Below, in pieces: positions 51,820 to 60,689 of a stretch of 64,000 nt of DNA. Numbering within the stretch: the stretch's first letter is position 1; every line of letters begins with the position of its first letter. The stretch spans positions 1 to 64,000 of the forward strand of contig CANGPL010000009.1 in NCBI GenBank assembly GCA_947455725.1. Reading direction: 5' to 3'. The position numbers were made by a program, and so were the translations under genes. This DNA is from Hyphomicrobiales bacterium. GTDB lineage: Bacteria; Pseudomonadota; Alphaproteobacteria; Rhizobiales; Beijerinckiaceae. The notes under the pieces were generated by a model, which worked only from the letters and a program-made list of their open reading frames with translations, had not been told where the DNA came from and made no database searches.

Positions 51820-53352
51820 TTACAGAGACTCGAGAAAAGCTTTGGCTTCAGCCGCGATCTGCTGGCGTTTTTCAAACGGCATTGCGGCCAAAGTACGGTA
51901 AGGCATCGCCAAACGCGGATTACCTTCCAAAACCGGGCGGTTTCGTGCCAGAAAATCCCAATAGAGGTAATTAAACGGGCATGCTTTCGGCCCAAGCTTT
52001 TCTTTCGGCGAAAAGGCGCAATGACCGCAATAATCGCTCATCCGATCAATATAAGCGCCAGACGCGGCATAAGGCTTGGACGCCATAATGCCGCCATCCG
52101 CAAACAAGGCCATGCCGTGGACATTGGGTAATTCGACCCACTCAAACGCATCGGCATAGACGGCCAAAAACCATTCTTCGACTTCAGCGGGGCTAATACC
52201 TGCCAGAAGCGCAAAATTTCCCAGCACCATCAAGCGCTGAATATGATGGGCATAGGCATGCTGTATCGTATCGCCAACGCATTGCTTCAAGCAATTCATC
52301 GACGTGTCACCCGTCCAATAAAATGCCGGTAGCGGACGATTGGCGTTCAGCGCATTGCTCTTTTCATAGCTTGGCATTTTCAACCAATAGAGCCCGCGCA
52401 CATATTCGCGCCAGCCAAGGATCTGTCGGATAAACCCTTCAACCGCGTTCAAGGGCGCGAGGCCATTATGATAGGCTGCTTCAGCCTTGCGGCAAACTTC
52501 ATCCGGCAACAAAAGGCCGATATTTAGCATCGGGGAAATCAGCGCATGAAAGAGAAAACTTTCATCCTGCTTCATCGCGTCCTGTACGTCGCCGAAAGAT
52601 GGTAAACAAACCTCAATAAAATGATCGAGAGCAAGCAGCGCATCAGCACACGTCACCGGCCATTCAAACAACTTAAGCTCACCCGGATGTCGCGTAAACC
52701 GCTCACCCACTAAAGCCATCACATCGCGCGTAATTGTATCAGGCGCACTTCGCAAACGCTTTGGTAATTTCAATCCTTTTGGAAGCGCTTTTCTATTTTC
52801 ACTATCAAAATTCCATTGCTCACCAACAGGCTCGCCGCCATTCATTAATAGGCCTGTTTTGCGCCGCATCTCGCGATAGAAGAACTCCATACGAAGCTGC
52901 TTCTTACCATCGGCCCATTTTGAAAATTCAGCGGGCGATGAAAAGAAACGCGTGTCCTCTAATATCGCAACCGGCAATCCAAAGGCATCATGCCAATCGT
53001 CCATGAATTGACGAACGCGATATTCGCTTGGTTCTGTAACGATCAAGGATTGAGGCTGATGTCTTCTGATCGCCCGTTCAACTTCACCCGAAAATGAGCC
53101 CGTATTATCGGCATCATCAAGTTTAACATAATCAACGCGAATGCCGCGCTCTTCCAATTCTTGGGCAAAGTGCCGCATCGCGGAAAGCACCACAACAATT
53201 TTTTGTTTATGATGCGGGACGTAAGTTGTTTCAGTCTGAACCTCAACCATCAACACAACATCGTGGTTGATATCGATATCGCTCAGTGAGGAAATATTAT
53301 GACTGAGTTGATCACCAAGGATCAACCGTAGGCGGCCAGTCTTCTTATTCAT
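51820..53352 (-). CDS. Iron-sulfur bacterial photolyase/cryptochrome (FeS-BCP, PhrB-like)
   Basis: A 510-residue member of the prokaryotic (6-4) photolyase class that binds FAD, a lumazine antenna and a [4Fe-4S] cluster. The N-terminal domain opens with RLILGDQLSHNISSLSDID. The cluster ligands are Cys358 (QCVGDTIQHAYAHH), Cys442-x2-Cys445 (YCGHCAFSP) and Cys458 (ACPFNYLYWDF). The C-x2-C-x12-C spacing equals that of Agrobacterium PhrB. GWREYVRGLYW and the histidine-rich QHAYAHHIQRLMVLGNF are the FAD region. It overlaps the following SDR gene (ATGA) and lies near a DUF2256 gene. Confidence 0.93.
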   Translation of the reverse strand: MNKKTGRLRLILGDQLSHNISSLSDIDINHDVVLMVEVQTETTYVPHHKQKIVVVLSAMRHFAQELEERGIRVDYVKLDDADNTGSFSGEVERAIRRHQPQSLIVTEPSEYRVRQFMDDWHDAFGLPVAILEDTRFFSSPAEFSKWADGKKQLRMEFFYREMRRKTGLLMNGGEPVGEQWNFDSENRKALPKGLKLPKRLRSAPDTITRDVMALVGERFTRHPGELKLFEWPVTCADALLALDHFIEVCLPSFGDVQDAMKQDESFLFHALISPMLNIGLLLPDEVCRKAEAAYHNGLAPLNAVEGFIRQILGWREYVRGLYWLKMPSYEKSNALNANRPLPAFYWTGDTSMNCLKQCVGDTIQHAYAHHIQRLMVLGNFALLAGISPAEVEEWFLAVYADAFEWVELPNVHGMALFADGGIMASKPYAASGAYIDRMSDYCGHCAFSPKEKLGPKACPFNYLYWDFLARNRPVLEGNPRLAMPYRTLAAMPFEKRQQIAAEAKAFLESL

Positions 53353-54080
53353 CCTTTGGTACGCAAGGTCGCGCGGCCGCCATCAACGCCAATCGATTGT
53401 CCTGTTATCCAACCCGCTTCATCGGAGAGCAACAAAGCAGCAAGTGGCGCAATATCCTCAGGCTCACCAAGCCGCTGCAAAGCGTGCATCGATGCAATCG
53501 CCGTTACCATCGTTTCATTTCCAAGCAAGGACGATGCGAGTGGCGTACGTGTCAAAGACGGCGCAATACAATTAACGCGAATTTTTGGTGCGAGCTCAGC
53601 GGCGAGTGAAAGCGTTAAACCCTCAACCGCACCCTTGGCCATCGCTACCGATGCATGCGCGGTAAACCCTTGATGAACCGCAATCGTTGAAAACAGCAAA
53701 ACAGAAGCGGTACCCGAATAAGCTTTCAAAGCGGGCAAAGCCGCTTTAACCGCGTAAAAAGCGCCTTGCGCATTAATACGAAAATCCCGCGCAACGTCGT
53801 CCCCCGAAAGGCGGCCAACTGGCTTCAAATTAATCGTTCCAACCGCATAACAAAGTCCTGCGAGCTCTGTCCCCGCTTCGGCTAAAGCACGCCCAACCGA
53901 CGCTTCATCCTCAACATCAGCGACGGAATGACCGGCACCCCCAAGCATATGAGCGGTCTCAGTCAAACGCTCCGCATTTCGTCCAATCAAATGAACATGA
54001 TATCCGCGTGCTTTCACCGCCCGTGCGATTGCGGAACCCATGCCACCCGAACCACCCAAAATTGCTATTGTACCCGACAT
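53349..54080 (-). CDS. SDR-family oxidoreductase linked to the photolyase gene
   Basis: A short-chain dehydrogenase of 243 residues. The cofactor loop IAILGGSGGMGSAIARAVKARG is near the N-terminus, with LCYAVGTINLKPVG, an active-site region where YxxxK is altered (VAMAKGAVEGLTLSLAAEL, no Tyr visible three residues before the Lys) and DEAGWITGQSIGVDGG at the end. Loss of the usual tyrosine may mean altered activity. The ATG at 54080 is preferred. It is upstream of, and overlaps by 4 bases, the photolyase gene, so the two are co-translated. Confidence 0.85.
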   Translation of the reverse strand: MSGTIAILGGSGGMGSAIARAVKARGYHVHLIGRNAERLTETAHMLGGAGHSVADVEDEASVGRALAEAGTELAGLCYAVGTINLKPVGRLSGDDVARDFRINAQGAFYAVKAALPALKAYSGTASVLLFSTIAVHQGFTAHASVAMAKGAVEGLTLSLAAELAPKIRVNCIAPSLTRTPLASSLLGNETMVTAIASMHALQRLGEPEDIAPLAALLLSDEAGWITGQSIGVDGGRATLRTKG

Positions 54081-54172
54081 GCTAAAACCCTGCTGACGCC
54101 AGATGGCGTGACCCAAAAACCAATGACCTTCGTACGCAAAGCAATCGTGATTAGATTATCGAAAGACCAACC

Positions 54173-54325
54173 ATGCCACCCATGCGTCGCAAATCAGACC
54201 TCCCGCAAAAGACCTGCATCGTCTGTGCACGTCCCTTCGCATGGCGAAAGAAATGGGAGAAAGTTTGGGATGAGGTGAAATATTGTTCGGATAAATGCCG
54301 GTCTCAATCCAAAAAGGCTAACTAA
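54173..54325 (+). CDS. DUF2256 small zinc-ribbon-like protein
   Basis: A 50-residue gene running from ATG at 54173 to TAA at 54323-54325. The product has the full DUF2256 pattern: KTCIVCARPFAWRKKWEKVW followed by VKYCSDKCRSQ, so C-x2-C and C-x3-C pairs frame a Trp- and Lys-rich core. The function is unknown, and genes of this family are often found beside photolyase/cryptochrome genes, as here. It diverges from the SDR-photolyase pair and its stop overlaps by 4 bases the end of the convergent nucleotidyltransferase gene. Confidence 0.88.
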   Translation: MPPMRRKSDLPQKTCIVCARPFAWRKKWEKVWDEVKYCSDKCRSQSKKAN

Positions 54326-54915
54326 ACAACCTTCATGCGGGCCTTTGCTAAAGCCTCCGGCGTATCGAGATCGATCAAAACGGCATTATTGGGAACCGGT
54401 ACTTCCAAAACCTCGCTTGTTCGCAAAGCCAATACTTTGCGCGCACCCGCATCGCCTTCTAGCTCTTGTACTGCGTTAAAAAGACCTCTCGAGAGCAAAA
54501 CCGGATTGCCCCATTCACCATCATAAACCGGCACGGCAGCAATCGATTGAGGGGATGCCTCATATGCAACAATAACCGCATTGATCGCCTCAGACGTGAC
54601 CAGTGGCATATCGCCAAGAAGCACCACAACGCCCGTTACCTCGGCTGGTAAAGCCGCGACGCCAGCTTTAAGCGAGGTCGAAAGCCCATCGGCATAATCG
54701 GGATTATGGATAAAGCGCAGGTCCAATCCATCGAGAGCCGCCCGCACCCGCTCGCTCTCGTGACCTGTTATCACGAATACGGGCTGCGCTATTGAGGCAT
54801 GAGCGGCTTCTGCCACATGCCGCACTAAAGGTTTGCCATGCAGCTTTTCCAACAGCTTATTGGAACCCATCCGGGTGGATCGACCCGCTGCGAGAATAAG
54901 CGCTGCGACAGACAT
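54322..54915 (-). CDS. MobA-like molybdenum cofactor nucleotidyltransferase
   Basis: A 197-residue NTP transferase domain protein. The N-terminal LILAAGRSTRMGSNKLLEKLHGKPLVRH is the nucleotide-binding signature of the MobA/MocA group, with GVVVLLGDMPLVTSEAINAV carrying the metal-binding Asp. Its place at the end of the cox accessory operon suggests it makes molybdopterin cytosine dinucleotide, the cofactor form used by CO dehydrogenase-type enzymes. Starts within the stop of the molybdopterin-binding gene (TAATG). Confidence 0.88.
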   Translation of the reverse strand: MSVAALILAAGRSTRMGSNKLLEKLHGKPLVRHVAEAAHASIAQPVFVITGHESERVRAALDGLDLRFIHNPDYADGLSTSLKAGVAALPAEVTGVVVLLGDMPLVTSEAINAVIVAYEASPQSIAAVPVYDGEWGNPVLLSRGLFNAVQELEGDAGARKVLALRTSEVLEVPVPNNAVLIDLDTPEALAKARMKVV

Positions 54916-55934
54916 TAATCCTGCGGCCCTGCATTTGGGTCACGCGGATGTCCGCGCTGTACAATTTCCATGAGCAATCCGCCGACACCTAATCCCGTCA
55001 GATCAGCGCGCTTCACCGGAATACCCGCCATCACCCGTTGCAACACCCAATCAAATCCATTTTCCTTGGGGCTACGCGCGCATCCCGGCGCGCCTAACAC
55101 GGTACGGCCTTCAACCTCACCCACAAGCATTAAATTGCCCGGATCAACCGGCATGCCAAAATGCTCAATGCGACCGCCTGCAAGCTCAATAGCCGCGGGT
55201 ATTACGTCACGGCGGTCGGTAATCGCTGATGCACCATAGACAACCACAAGGTCAGCCCCATCGGTAATTGAGGCCTTAATCGCTTGGGCAACTTCATGAG
55301 CGTCATGTGCCACCCGCACATCGAAATCGACCGTCGAGTCCGCGGGTGCCAGACGCCCTTCGAGTACCGCCAAAGTCTTATTGATCACGCTAGGCTTGAG
55401 ACCTGGCAGCAAAGTCGAAACCGCCGCAACCTTCAGCTTGCGAAAAGGCTTCACCTCAATCAGCGGCAATGTGCCAGCATCGAATAGAGCCTTGTCAATC
55501 ACGGCACCAGAAACAGCGAAGGGGATAATTTTAACAGTAGCGATCATCTCGCCACGTTCCACCGCGCGAAAGTCGGGTAATGTCGCAAAGGTCACCGCTT
55601 CATCAACCGCATTGAGCCGATTAATCGCGTCCGCGTTCACACGCAGCACGCCCGCTGTATCAGCAAAGAGATTATTACGACCCGTTGTCGGTTGATCCCG
55701 CCTAATATGCGGCCCCGAAAGCGCAATCGCGAGACGCTCGGCAGCTTCGTCTTCCCCAATATCGCCAGCATCGCTAATCGCAACAATCACTTCGTCTCGA
55801 CCATCGGCTTTAATAGCGGTCAGATCATCAGCTGAAAGCCGCGCGCCCTTCTTGATAACGCGCTCGCCTAAGCGAAGCGAATGAGCCGAAACCGCATCAA
55901 GCGCCTGATCAAGAGGAACCGGACCAAACCGCAT
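54915..55934 (-). CDS. Molybdopterin-binding protein (MoCF domain)
   Basis: A 339-residue protein. The N-terminal MRFGPVPLDQALDAVSAHSLR and following MoeA-like region precede a MoCF molybdopterin-binding domain with GADLVVVYGASAITDRRDVI and GEVEGRTVLGAPGCARSP. In many Rhizobiales this domain is fused to the NTP-transferase domain that follows here as a separate gene. The ATG at 55934 lies 1 base after the XdhC stop and gives the family N-terminus; the ATG at 55952 would overlap that gene by 17 bases. Likely helps load Moco into the CoxL-type enzyme. Confidence 0.86.
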   Translation of the reverse strand: MRFGPVPLDQALDAVSAHSLRLGERVIKKGARLSADDLTAIKADGRDEVIVAISDAGDIGEDEAAERLAIALSGPHIRRDQPTTGRNNLFADTAGVLRVNADAINRLNAVDEAVTFATLPDFRAVERGEMIATVKIIPFAVSGAVIDKALFDAGTLPLIEVKPFRKLKVAAVSTLLPGLKPSVINKTLAVLEGRLAPADSTVDFDVRVAHDAHEVAQAIKASITDGADLVVVYGASAITDRRDVIPAAIELAGGRIEHFGMPVDPGNLMLVGEVEGRTVLGAPGCARSPKENGFDWVLQRVMAGIPVKRADLTGLGVGGLLMEIVQRGHPRDPNAGPQD

Positions 55935-55935
55935 A

Positions 55936-56631
55936 TTAGGCTCGCGTTCCATCCGGTTTCAGCCGAAGCTGCGCCGTAATTTGAGCAAGAATAGAAAGCG
56001 CGACTTCTGCAGGGCTAATACCACCAATATTCAAGCCTATCGGTGCATGAATCCGCGCGATGTCGTCGTCATTAAAACCCGCGGTCTTTAACCGTTCGAT
56101 ACGCGTGGCATGAGTCTTTCGCGATCCCAAAGCGCCAATATAAAACGATGACGATTTAAGCGCGATAAACAACGCAGGATCATCGATTTTCGGATCATGC
56201 GTCAGCATTACAAAAGCCGTGTAACGGTCAACGCCAAGTTTAGGCAAAGCAACATCCGGCCACTCGGCATGCATCTCGATATTCGGGAATCGTTCCGGCG
56301 ATGCAAATGCCGTACGAGGATCAACGATGACCACATCAAAACCCAATTGCTGCGCCATCGGCACCAGAGCTTGACTAATATGAACAGCACCAATCGCAAC
56401 AATGCGGACGACCGGTGCTTGCACGGTAAGAAACACTTTGCCTTCGCTCGTTTCCACCACACCGCTTTTACCCATCCGCAGCGCATCTGAAAGCTCATTA
56501 GAAAGCGGATCAGAAGAGAGTTCAGACTCAAGCACCAATCTTTGCTTACCGCTTGCCATATCCGTTACGAGCACGGCGGCGCGGCGGGCGGAGCGCTCTT
56601 CGTTCAGTTTTGATAAAAGCGAAAGATCCAT
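55936..56631 (-). CDS. XdhC family protein with Rossmann domain
   Basis: A 231-residue Moco chaperone-like protein. The N-terminal XdhC/CoxI domain (LSLLSKLNEERSARRAAVLVTD) is followed by an XdhC C-terminal Rossmann domain with IVAIGAVHISQALVPMAQQLGFDVVIVD and FYIGALGSRKTHATRIERL. XdhC binds Moco and promotes its sulfuration before insertion into xanthine dehydrogenase-type enzymes. The ATG at 56631 gives the family N-terminus; the upstream extension is not family-like. It lies between the LysE gene and the molybdopterin-binding gene. Confidence 0.88.
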   Translation of the reverse strand: MDLSLLSKLNEERSARRAAVLVTDMASGKQRLVLESELSSDPLSNELSDALRMGKSGVVETSEGKVFLTVQAPVVRIVAIGAVHISQALVPMAQQLGFDVVIVDPRTAFASPERFPNIEMHAEWPDVALPKLGVDRYTAFVMLTHDPKIDDPALFIALKSSSFYIGALGSRKTHATRIERLKTAGFNDDDIARIHAPIGLNIGGISPAEVALSILAQITAQLRLKPDGTRA

Positions 56632-56644
56632 CAGGCTATCCTTA

Positions 56645-57271
56645 TCAGATCTGCTCAAAGGCAAGACGGGCACCAAGCCCGACAAGAATGGTGCCACCGA
56701 ACACCCGCAAAGCATGCGCTAAGCGTCCACCCCGCTTCAACCGTCCCGCAATCGCCGCGGTAAACCAAATCACCACAATATCAGCCGAAGAAAACGCCAG
56801 ATTGACGATAACACCTAGGATCAAAAACTGCGCCCACACCGGATAGGCAGCAGCAGGATCAACAAATTGCGGCACAAAGGCCACGTAAAACAGCGCCGTT
56901 TTCGGGTTTAGAAGCTCAACCGTGATGCTTTCGATCATCGCATGCCGCGCGCTTTTGGGCTCAATCGCCTGCATCGCACCCATCCGGCTTTTGCGGATCA
57001 TATCGATGCCGAGCCAGACGAGGTAAAAGGCACCAGCAATCTTAACGGCTAAAAACAGTTCAGGTATATATCGAAACAAAGCCGAGAGACCAAACGCTGC
57101 TGCCAAAACATGCGCATAGCCGCCAATATGCATGCCGAGGGCCGCCATAAACCCACCCCGCCGCCCAAGCGCCATGGTTTGCGCCATTGCATACATAATG
57201 GCAGGGCCCGGAACATAAGCGAAAATGGCGGTAGCAAGGGTAAAGCTGATGAGAAGCTGATACGATCCCAT
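56645..57271 (-). CDS. LysE-family exporter
   Basis: An inner-membrane exporter of about 208 residues with six hydrophobic helices. The family signature FAYVPGPAIMYAMAQTMALGRRGGFMAALG is at about residues 17-46, and LNPKTALFYVAFVPQFV follows. LysE/RhtB proteins export amino acids or related small molecules. It starts inside the stop of the short XdhC gene (TGATG) and ends 13 bases before the longer XdhC gene, so it is embedded in the cox accessory operon. Its substrate and reason for being here are unknown. Confidence 0.88.
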   Translation of the reverse strand: MGSYQLLISFTLATAIFAYVPGPAIMYAMAQTMALGRRGGFMAALGMHIGGYAHVLAAAFGLSALFRYIPELFLAVKIAGAFYLVWLGIDMIRKSRMGAMQAIEPKSARHAMIESITVELLNPKTALFYVAFVPQFVDPAAAYPVWAQFLILGVIVNLAFSSADIVVIWFTAAIAGRLKRGGRLAHALRVFGGTILVGLGARLAFEQI

Positions 57272-57600
57272 CACACTACCTTTTCAACATAGACGCTGAT
57301 ACGCCCGCCGCAGGATAAGCCGACTTGCCAGGCCGTCTCATTCGCCACACCAAACTCTAAAAGCTTCGGCGCGCCATTCTCAATCACATCGATGGCTTCG
57401 GTCACGACCGCGCCTTCAACACATCCGCCAGATACCGAGCCCATGAAATTGCCATCGGCATCGATAATCAAATGGCTGCCGACGGGCCGAGGGGCTGAAC
57501 CCCATGTCTCAACCACAGTTGCAATAGCCACATCGCGCCCCGCGCGACGCCAATCTTCAGCCTGTTTCAGCAGATCATCATCACTCGCTATCATGGCCAA
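57271..57600 (-). CDS. Short XdhC/CoxI family protein
   Basis: A 109-residue protein that is essentially one XdhC_CoxI domain: AIATVVETWGSAPRPVGSHLIID, then GSVSGGCVEGAVVTEAIDVI and VGLSCGGRISVYVE. The two conserved cysteines (GGCVEG, LSCGG) are present. It lacks the Rossmann half, which a second gene nearby supplies. In carboxydotrophs such proteins help mature the molybdenum-copper cofactor. Co-translated with the LysE gene. Confidence 0.88.
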   Translation of the reverse strand: MAMIASDDDLLKQAEDWRRAGRDVAIATVVETWGSAPRPVGSHLIIDADGNFMGSVSGGCVEGAVVTEAIDVIENGAPKLLEFGVANETAWQVGLSCGGRISVYVEKVV

Positions 57601-57615
57601 ACTCCAATTTTCGTT

Positions 57616-58818
57616 TCACGCCACCCGTCGCAACCAAAGTTTAGGATCGGCAGCGGCCGATCCGGTCGCGGATAGCGCATCAATCAGCACTTCCATCGAT
57701 TTCAAATTATGGATCGGGCGGAACTCGTCAACATGCGGCAGAATAGCACGAATGCCTGAGGCTTTCGCCTCAAATCCGTCAAATCTCAGTAGGGGATTTA
57801 ACCAGACCAGCTTGCGGCAGGAGCGATGCAGCCGGTCGATTTCCTGTTGTAGTTCTTCCGTGCCGTCCCGTTCCAACCCGTCGGTAAACAGGAGCACGAT
57901 AGCACCCTGCCCCAACACCCGGCGCGACCATTGCCGGTTAAACCGATGCAAGCTCGTCCCGATCCGCGTGCCGCCTGACCAATCGGCGACCTGCTCGCTG
58001 CACTTTTGAAGCGCTTCGTCCGGATCGCGACTTTTAAGCGAGCGCGTCACATTTGTAAGGCGGGTGCCAAATAAGAAAGTATGCACGCGCTTACGCTGGT
58101 CTGTCAGCGTGTGGAGAAAGTGTAGAAACAGCCGCGTATAATCGGCCATCGAGCCGGATATGTCGCAAATGGCGACAATCGGCGGGCTTTTCTCGGCTCG
58201 ATCGCGGTATTCAAGTTTGATCACACCGCCGCCCGAGCGCAGCGTGTTGCGAAAAGTCCGGCGTGGATCAATCCGCGAGCCCGAACGCGCAGCAACGAAG
58301 CGACGGGTCGGACGACGATCATCAGGCAATTCAAGCCGATCAATCAGGCGATGCGCATAGGTGATTTCTTCCGCCGTCATTTGCGCAAAATCTTTGGACT
58401 GCAAAATCTCGCGTTCAGAAACCGTGAAGCGCGCATCAAGTTCAATCTTCTCTTCTTGCGGCGGCGCCTCATTGCGTTTGGCCTGTAGCAAGGCTTCCGC
58501 CGCGCGTAACGCCCCAGCTTCAGGCTTTTTGGGCTTTTCTTCTTTGGCCGGCGAGTAAGGCGATAAAGTCGCGATAATCTTTTCGATCAAAGAACGCCTG
58601 CGAAAAAAAATTCGAAAAGCCTGCTCAAACACTTCCGAATGTTCGCGCTTTTTGACGAAGATAGCGTGCAGCGTCCAGAAAAAATCCTGCTTATTGCCGA
58701 TATGCGCCGCTTCTACCGCCTCAACCGCGTCGAGCACGGCACCCGGCCCAACCGGCAGGCCAGCCTCGCGTAAAGCGCGCGCAAAATAAGCAATATTTTC
58801 GGAGAGTTTACCGGACAT
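57616..58818 (-). CDS. CoxE-like VWA-domain protein
   Basis: A 400-residue protein: an N-terminal helical region (about 1-180) and a C-terminal von Willebrand A domain with MIDAS motif D-x-S-x-S in AICDISGSMADYTRLF and the later threonine site in DWSGGTRIGTSLH. It matches CoxE, which with the MoxR-type ATPase CoxD matures the CO dehydrogenase active site in Oligotropha. It begins 10 bases after the MoxR gene. CoxD-CoxE pairs act as a chaperone system; substrate here is presumably CoxL. Confidence 0.9.
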   Translation of the reverse strand: MSGKLSENIAYFARALREAGLPVGPGAVLDAVEAVEAAHIGNKQDFFWTLHAIFVKKREHSEVFEQAFRIFFRRRSLIEKIIATLSPYSPAKEEKPKKPEAGALRAAEALLQAKRNEAPPQEEKIELDARFTVSEREILQSKDFAQMTAEEITYAHRLIDRLELPDDRRPTRRFVAARSGSRIDPRRTFRNTLRSGGGVIKLEYRDRAEKSPPIVAICDISGSMADYTRLFLHFLHTLTDQRKRVHTFLFGTRLTNVTRSLKSRDPDEALQKCSEQVADWSGGTRIGTSLHRFNRQWSRRVLGQGAIVLLFTDGLERDGTEELQQEIDRLHRSCRKLVWLNPLLRFDGFEAKASGIRAILPHVDEFRPIHNLKSMEVLIDALSATGSAAADPKLWLRRVA

Positions 58819-58828
58819 TATCGATCAA

Positions 58829-59758
58829 TCAAACGTCCGGCTTGCCGGGCTTCACACTGACCTTAACGTCATCCAAAATGGCTTTAATTTCAGAGCCTTG
58901 CATCTTTTGGATGTCGTCCTGATATTTTAGCAACACGCCGAGTGTGTCGGAAACCTGCTTCGGATCAAGCGCCACGGCGTCGAGCTCTACAAGCGCGGTT
59001 GCCCAATCAAGCGTCTCGGCAACGCCGGGCACTTTGAACAAATCCTGTTTGCGCAACGCCTGCACAAAGGCGACAATTTCAGCTGATAGCTTTTCGGGCG
59101 ATTGCGGTGCTTTAGTCCGTACAATTTCCAATTCGCGCTCGGCGGTCGGATAATCAACCCAGTGGTAGAGGCAGCGACGTTTCAGCGCGTCGTGAATTTC
59201 GCGCGTCCGGTTAGACGTGACGATGACAATCGGTGGATGAGCCGCTTTTACCGTCCCAAATTCCGGAATTGTCACCTGAAAATCACTAAGCACTTCCAGC
59301 AAATAGGCTTCAAACGCCTCATCCGTTCTGTCTAGCTCGTCAATCAGCAAGACAGGCGGCCCCGCGACATCGGGCGTCAGCGCATCAAGAATAGGACGGC
59401 GCACCAAATAGCGCTCCGAAAAGATATTTTGCTCAAGTTGCGAGCGATCAACGCCACCTTCGGCTTCCGATAGCCGGATCGCCATCATTTGCGCGGCATA
59501 ATTCCATTCATAGACTGCAGAGGCGACATCAAGCCCCTCATAGCATTGCAGGCGAATAAGCTTACGTCCCAAAGTTTTGGCGAGCACTTTGGCAATCTCG
59601 GTTTTGCCAACGCCCGCCTCGCCTTCCAACAAAATCGGACGGCCCATTTTAAGTGCCAAAAACAGCACCGTCGAGAGCGAACGATCAGCAACATAGTCGC
59701 CAGATGCCAAGAGATGTTCCATCGCATCGATCGACTGAGGTAACGAAAGCGCCGTCAT
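58829..59758 (-). CDS. MoxR-family AAA+ ATPase (CoxD-like)
   Basis: A 309-residue MoxR ATPase. Walker A is GEAGVGKTEIAKVLAK, Walker B LLIDELDRTDEAFEAYLL, sensor 1 IVTSNRTREIHDALKRRCLYH. In Oligotropha CoxD unfolds or remodels CoxL for copper and sulfur insertion. I choose the ATG at 59758 (TALSLPQSID); upstream codons are not conserved. It is first in the accessory group, downstream of the coxM terminator, and so probably has its own promoter in 59759-59796. Confidence 0.9.
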   Translation of the reverse strand: MTALSLPQSIDAMEHLLASGDYVADRSLSTVLFLALKMGRPILLEGEAGVGKTEIAKVLAKTLGRKLIRLQCYEGLDVASAVYEWNYAAQMMAIRLSEAEGGVDRSQLEQNIFSERYLVRRPILDALTPDVAGPPVLLIDELDRTDEAFEAYLLEVLSDFQVTIPEFGTVKAAHPPIVIVTSNRTREIHDALKRRCLYHWVDYPTAERELEIVRTKAPQSPEKLSAEIVAFVQALRKQDLFKVPGVAETLDWATALVELDAVALDPKQVSDTLGVLLKYQDDIQKMQGSEIKAILDDVKVSVKPGKPDV

Positions 59759-59796
59759 GATCATAGCTCCGTGGACAAAACCCAAAACGAGACAAG

Positions 59797-59821
59797 AATG
59801 CCCGGCGGTGAGCCGGGCATT
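59797..59821 (-). terminator. Intrinsic terminator after coxM
   Basis: A perfect 10-bp stem, AATGCCCGGC (59797-59806) with GCCGGGCATT (59812-59821), around a 5-base loop, 44 bases after the coxM stop. On the minus strand it is followed by CTTGTCTCGTTTTG, moderately T-rich. It should separate coxSLM from the accessory genes. Confidence 0.75.
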
Positions 59822-59864
59822 CCATGAACCACATCAAAAAGCAAATGCTTCCGATATCGATCGA

Positions 59865-60668
59865 TTACTTAGCCATTGCCTTTGCGACAGCGCGCTTGGC
59901 GATGACAGGTATCAAATGCGCCCGATATTCCGAGCTCGCATGGATGTCGGAGTTAAGACCCGCGGCCTTAACTTTAACGCCATCCAGCGATTTTGGGTTA
60001 AAGCGCGCCTTGAGGGCGGCTTCGCATTCAGCTGAACGGAAGACGCCATCCGAGCCCGCGCCCGTAACCGCCACGCGGGTTTCAGAACCCTTCTTGGCGA
60101 CGAACACACCGACCATCGCATAACGCGAGGCTGGGTTCGGGAATTTCTCGTAAGCCGCTTTCGAAGGAATAGGGAAGGAAACCTTCACGATCACTTCGCC
60201 TTCTTCCAGCGCCGTCGAGAACATGCCTTGGAAGAATTCATCCGCCGGGATCTTCCGCTTATTGGTGATGATCGTCGCGTTCAATGCCAATACAGCGGAA
60301 GGATAATCCGCAGCCGGATCATTATTGGCGAGCGATCCGCCAATTGTACCACGGTTACGGACAGCAGGATCGCCGATGCCACCGGCAAGAGCCGCAAGCG
60401 CGGGAATAGCTTCACCAACAATGGCGGAAGAAGCTACATCTGCATGGCGCGTCATAGCGCCAATCACGACATTGCGACCCTTCACTTCGATGCCGGAAAG
60501 GCCTTCTGCCTTACCGAGGTCAATGAGTGCCGATGGTGAAGCAAGCCGTTGCTTCATCGTTGGTAGCAAGGTCTGGCCACCGGCCAAAACTTTCGCATCT
60601 GGATTTTTGCCAAGAAGCGTCGCCGCCTGACGAACCGTTTTCGGTGAGTGATAAGAAAAGGCGTACAT
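59865..60668 (-). CDS. coxM: CO dehydrogenase-type medium (FAD) subunit
   Basis: The flavoprotein subunit of a molybdenum hydroxylase, passing electrons from the iron-sulfur subunit to FAD. FAD-binding motifs are VLAGGQTLLPTMKQR (about residues 28-42) and TIGGSLANNDPAADYPSAVL. 267 residues, as in CoxM/CutM. AAGGAG lies before the ATG. The last of the coxSLM set. The order S-L-M is that of form II enzymes, in contrast to M-S-L of form I. Confidence 0.93.
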   Translation of the reverse strand: MYAFSYHSPKTVRQAATLLGKNPDAKVLAGGQTLLPTMKQRLASPSALIDLGKAEGLSGIEVKGRNVVIGAMTRHADVASSAIVGEAIPALAALAGGIGDPAVRNRGTIGGSLANNDPAADYPSAVLALNATIITNKRKIPADEFFQGMFSTALEEGEVIVKVSFPIPSKAAYEKFPNPASRYAMVGVFVAKKGSETRVAVTGAGSDGVFRSAECEAALKARFNPKSLDGVKVKAAGLNSDIHASSEYRAHLIPVIAKRAVAKAMAK

Positions 60669-60689
60669 GTTCGTTTATCTCCTTGGAGC

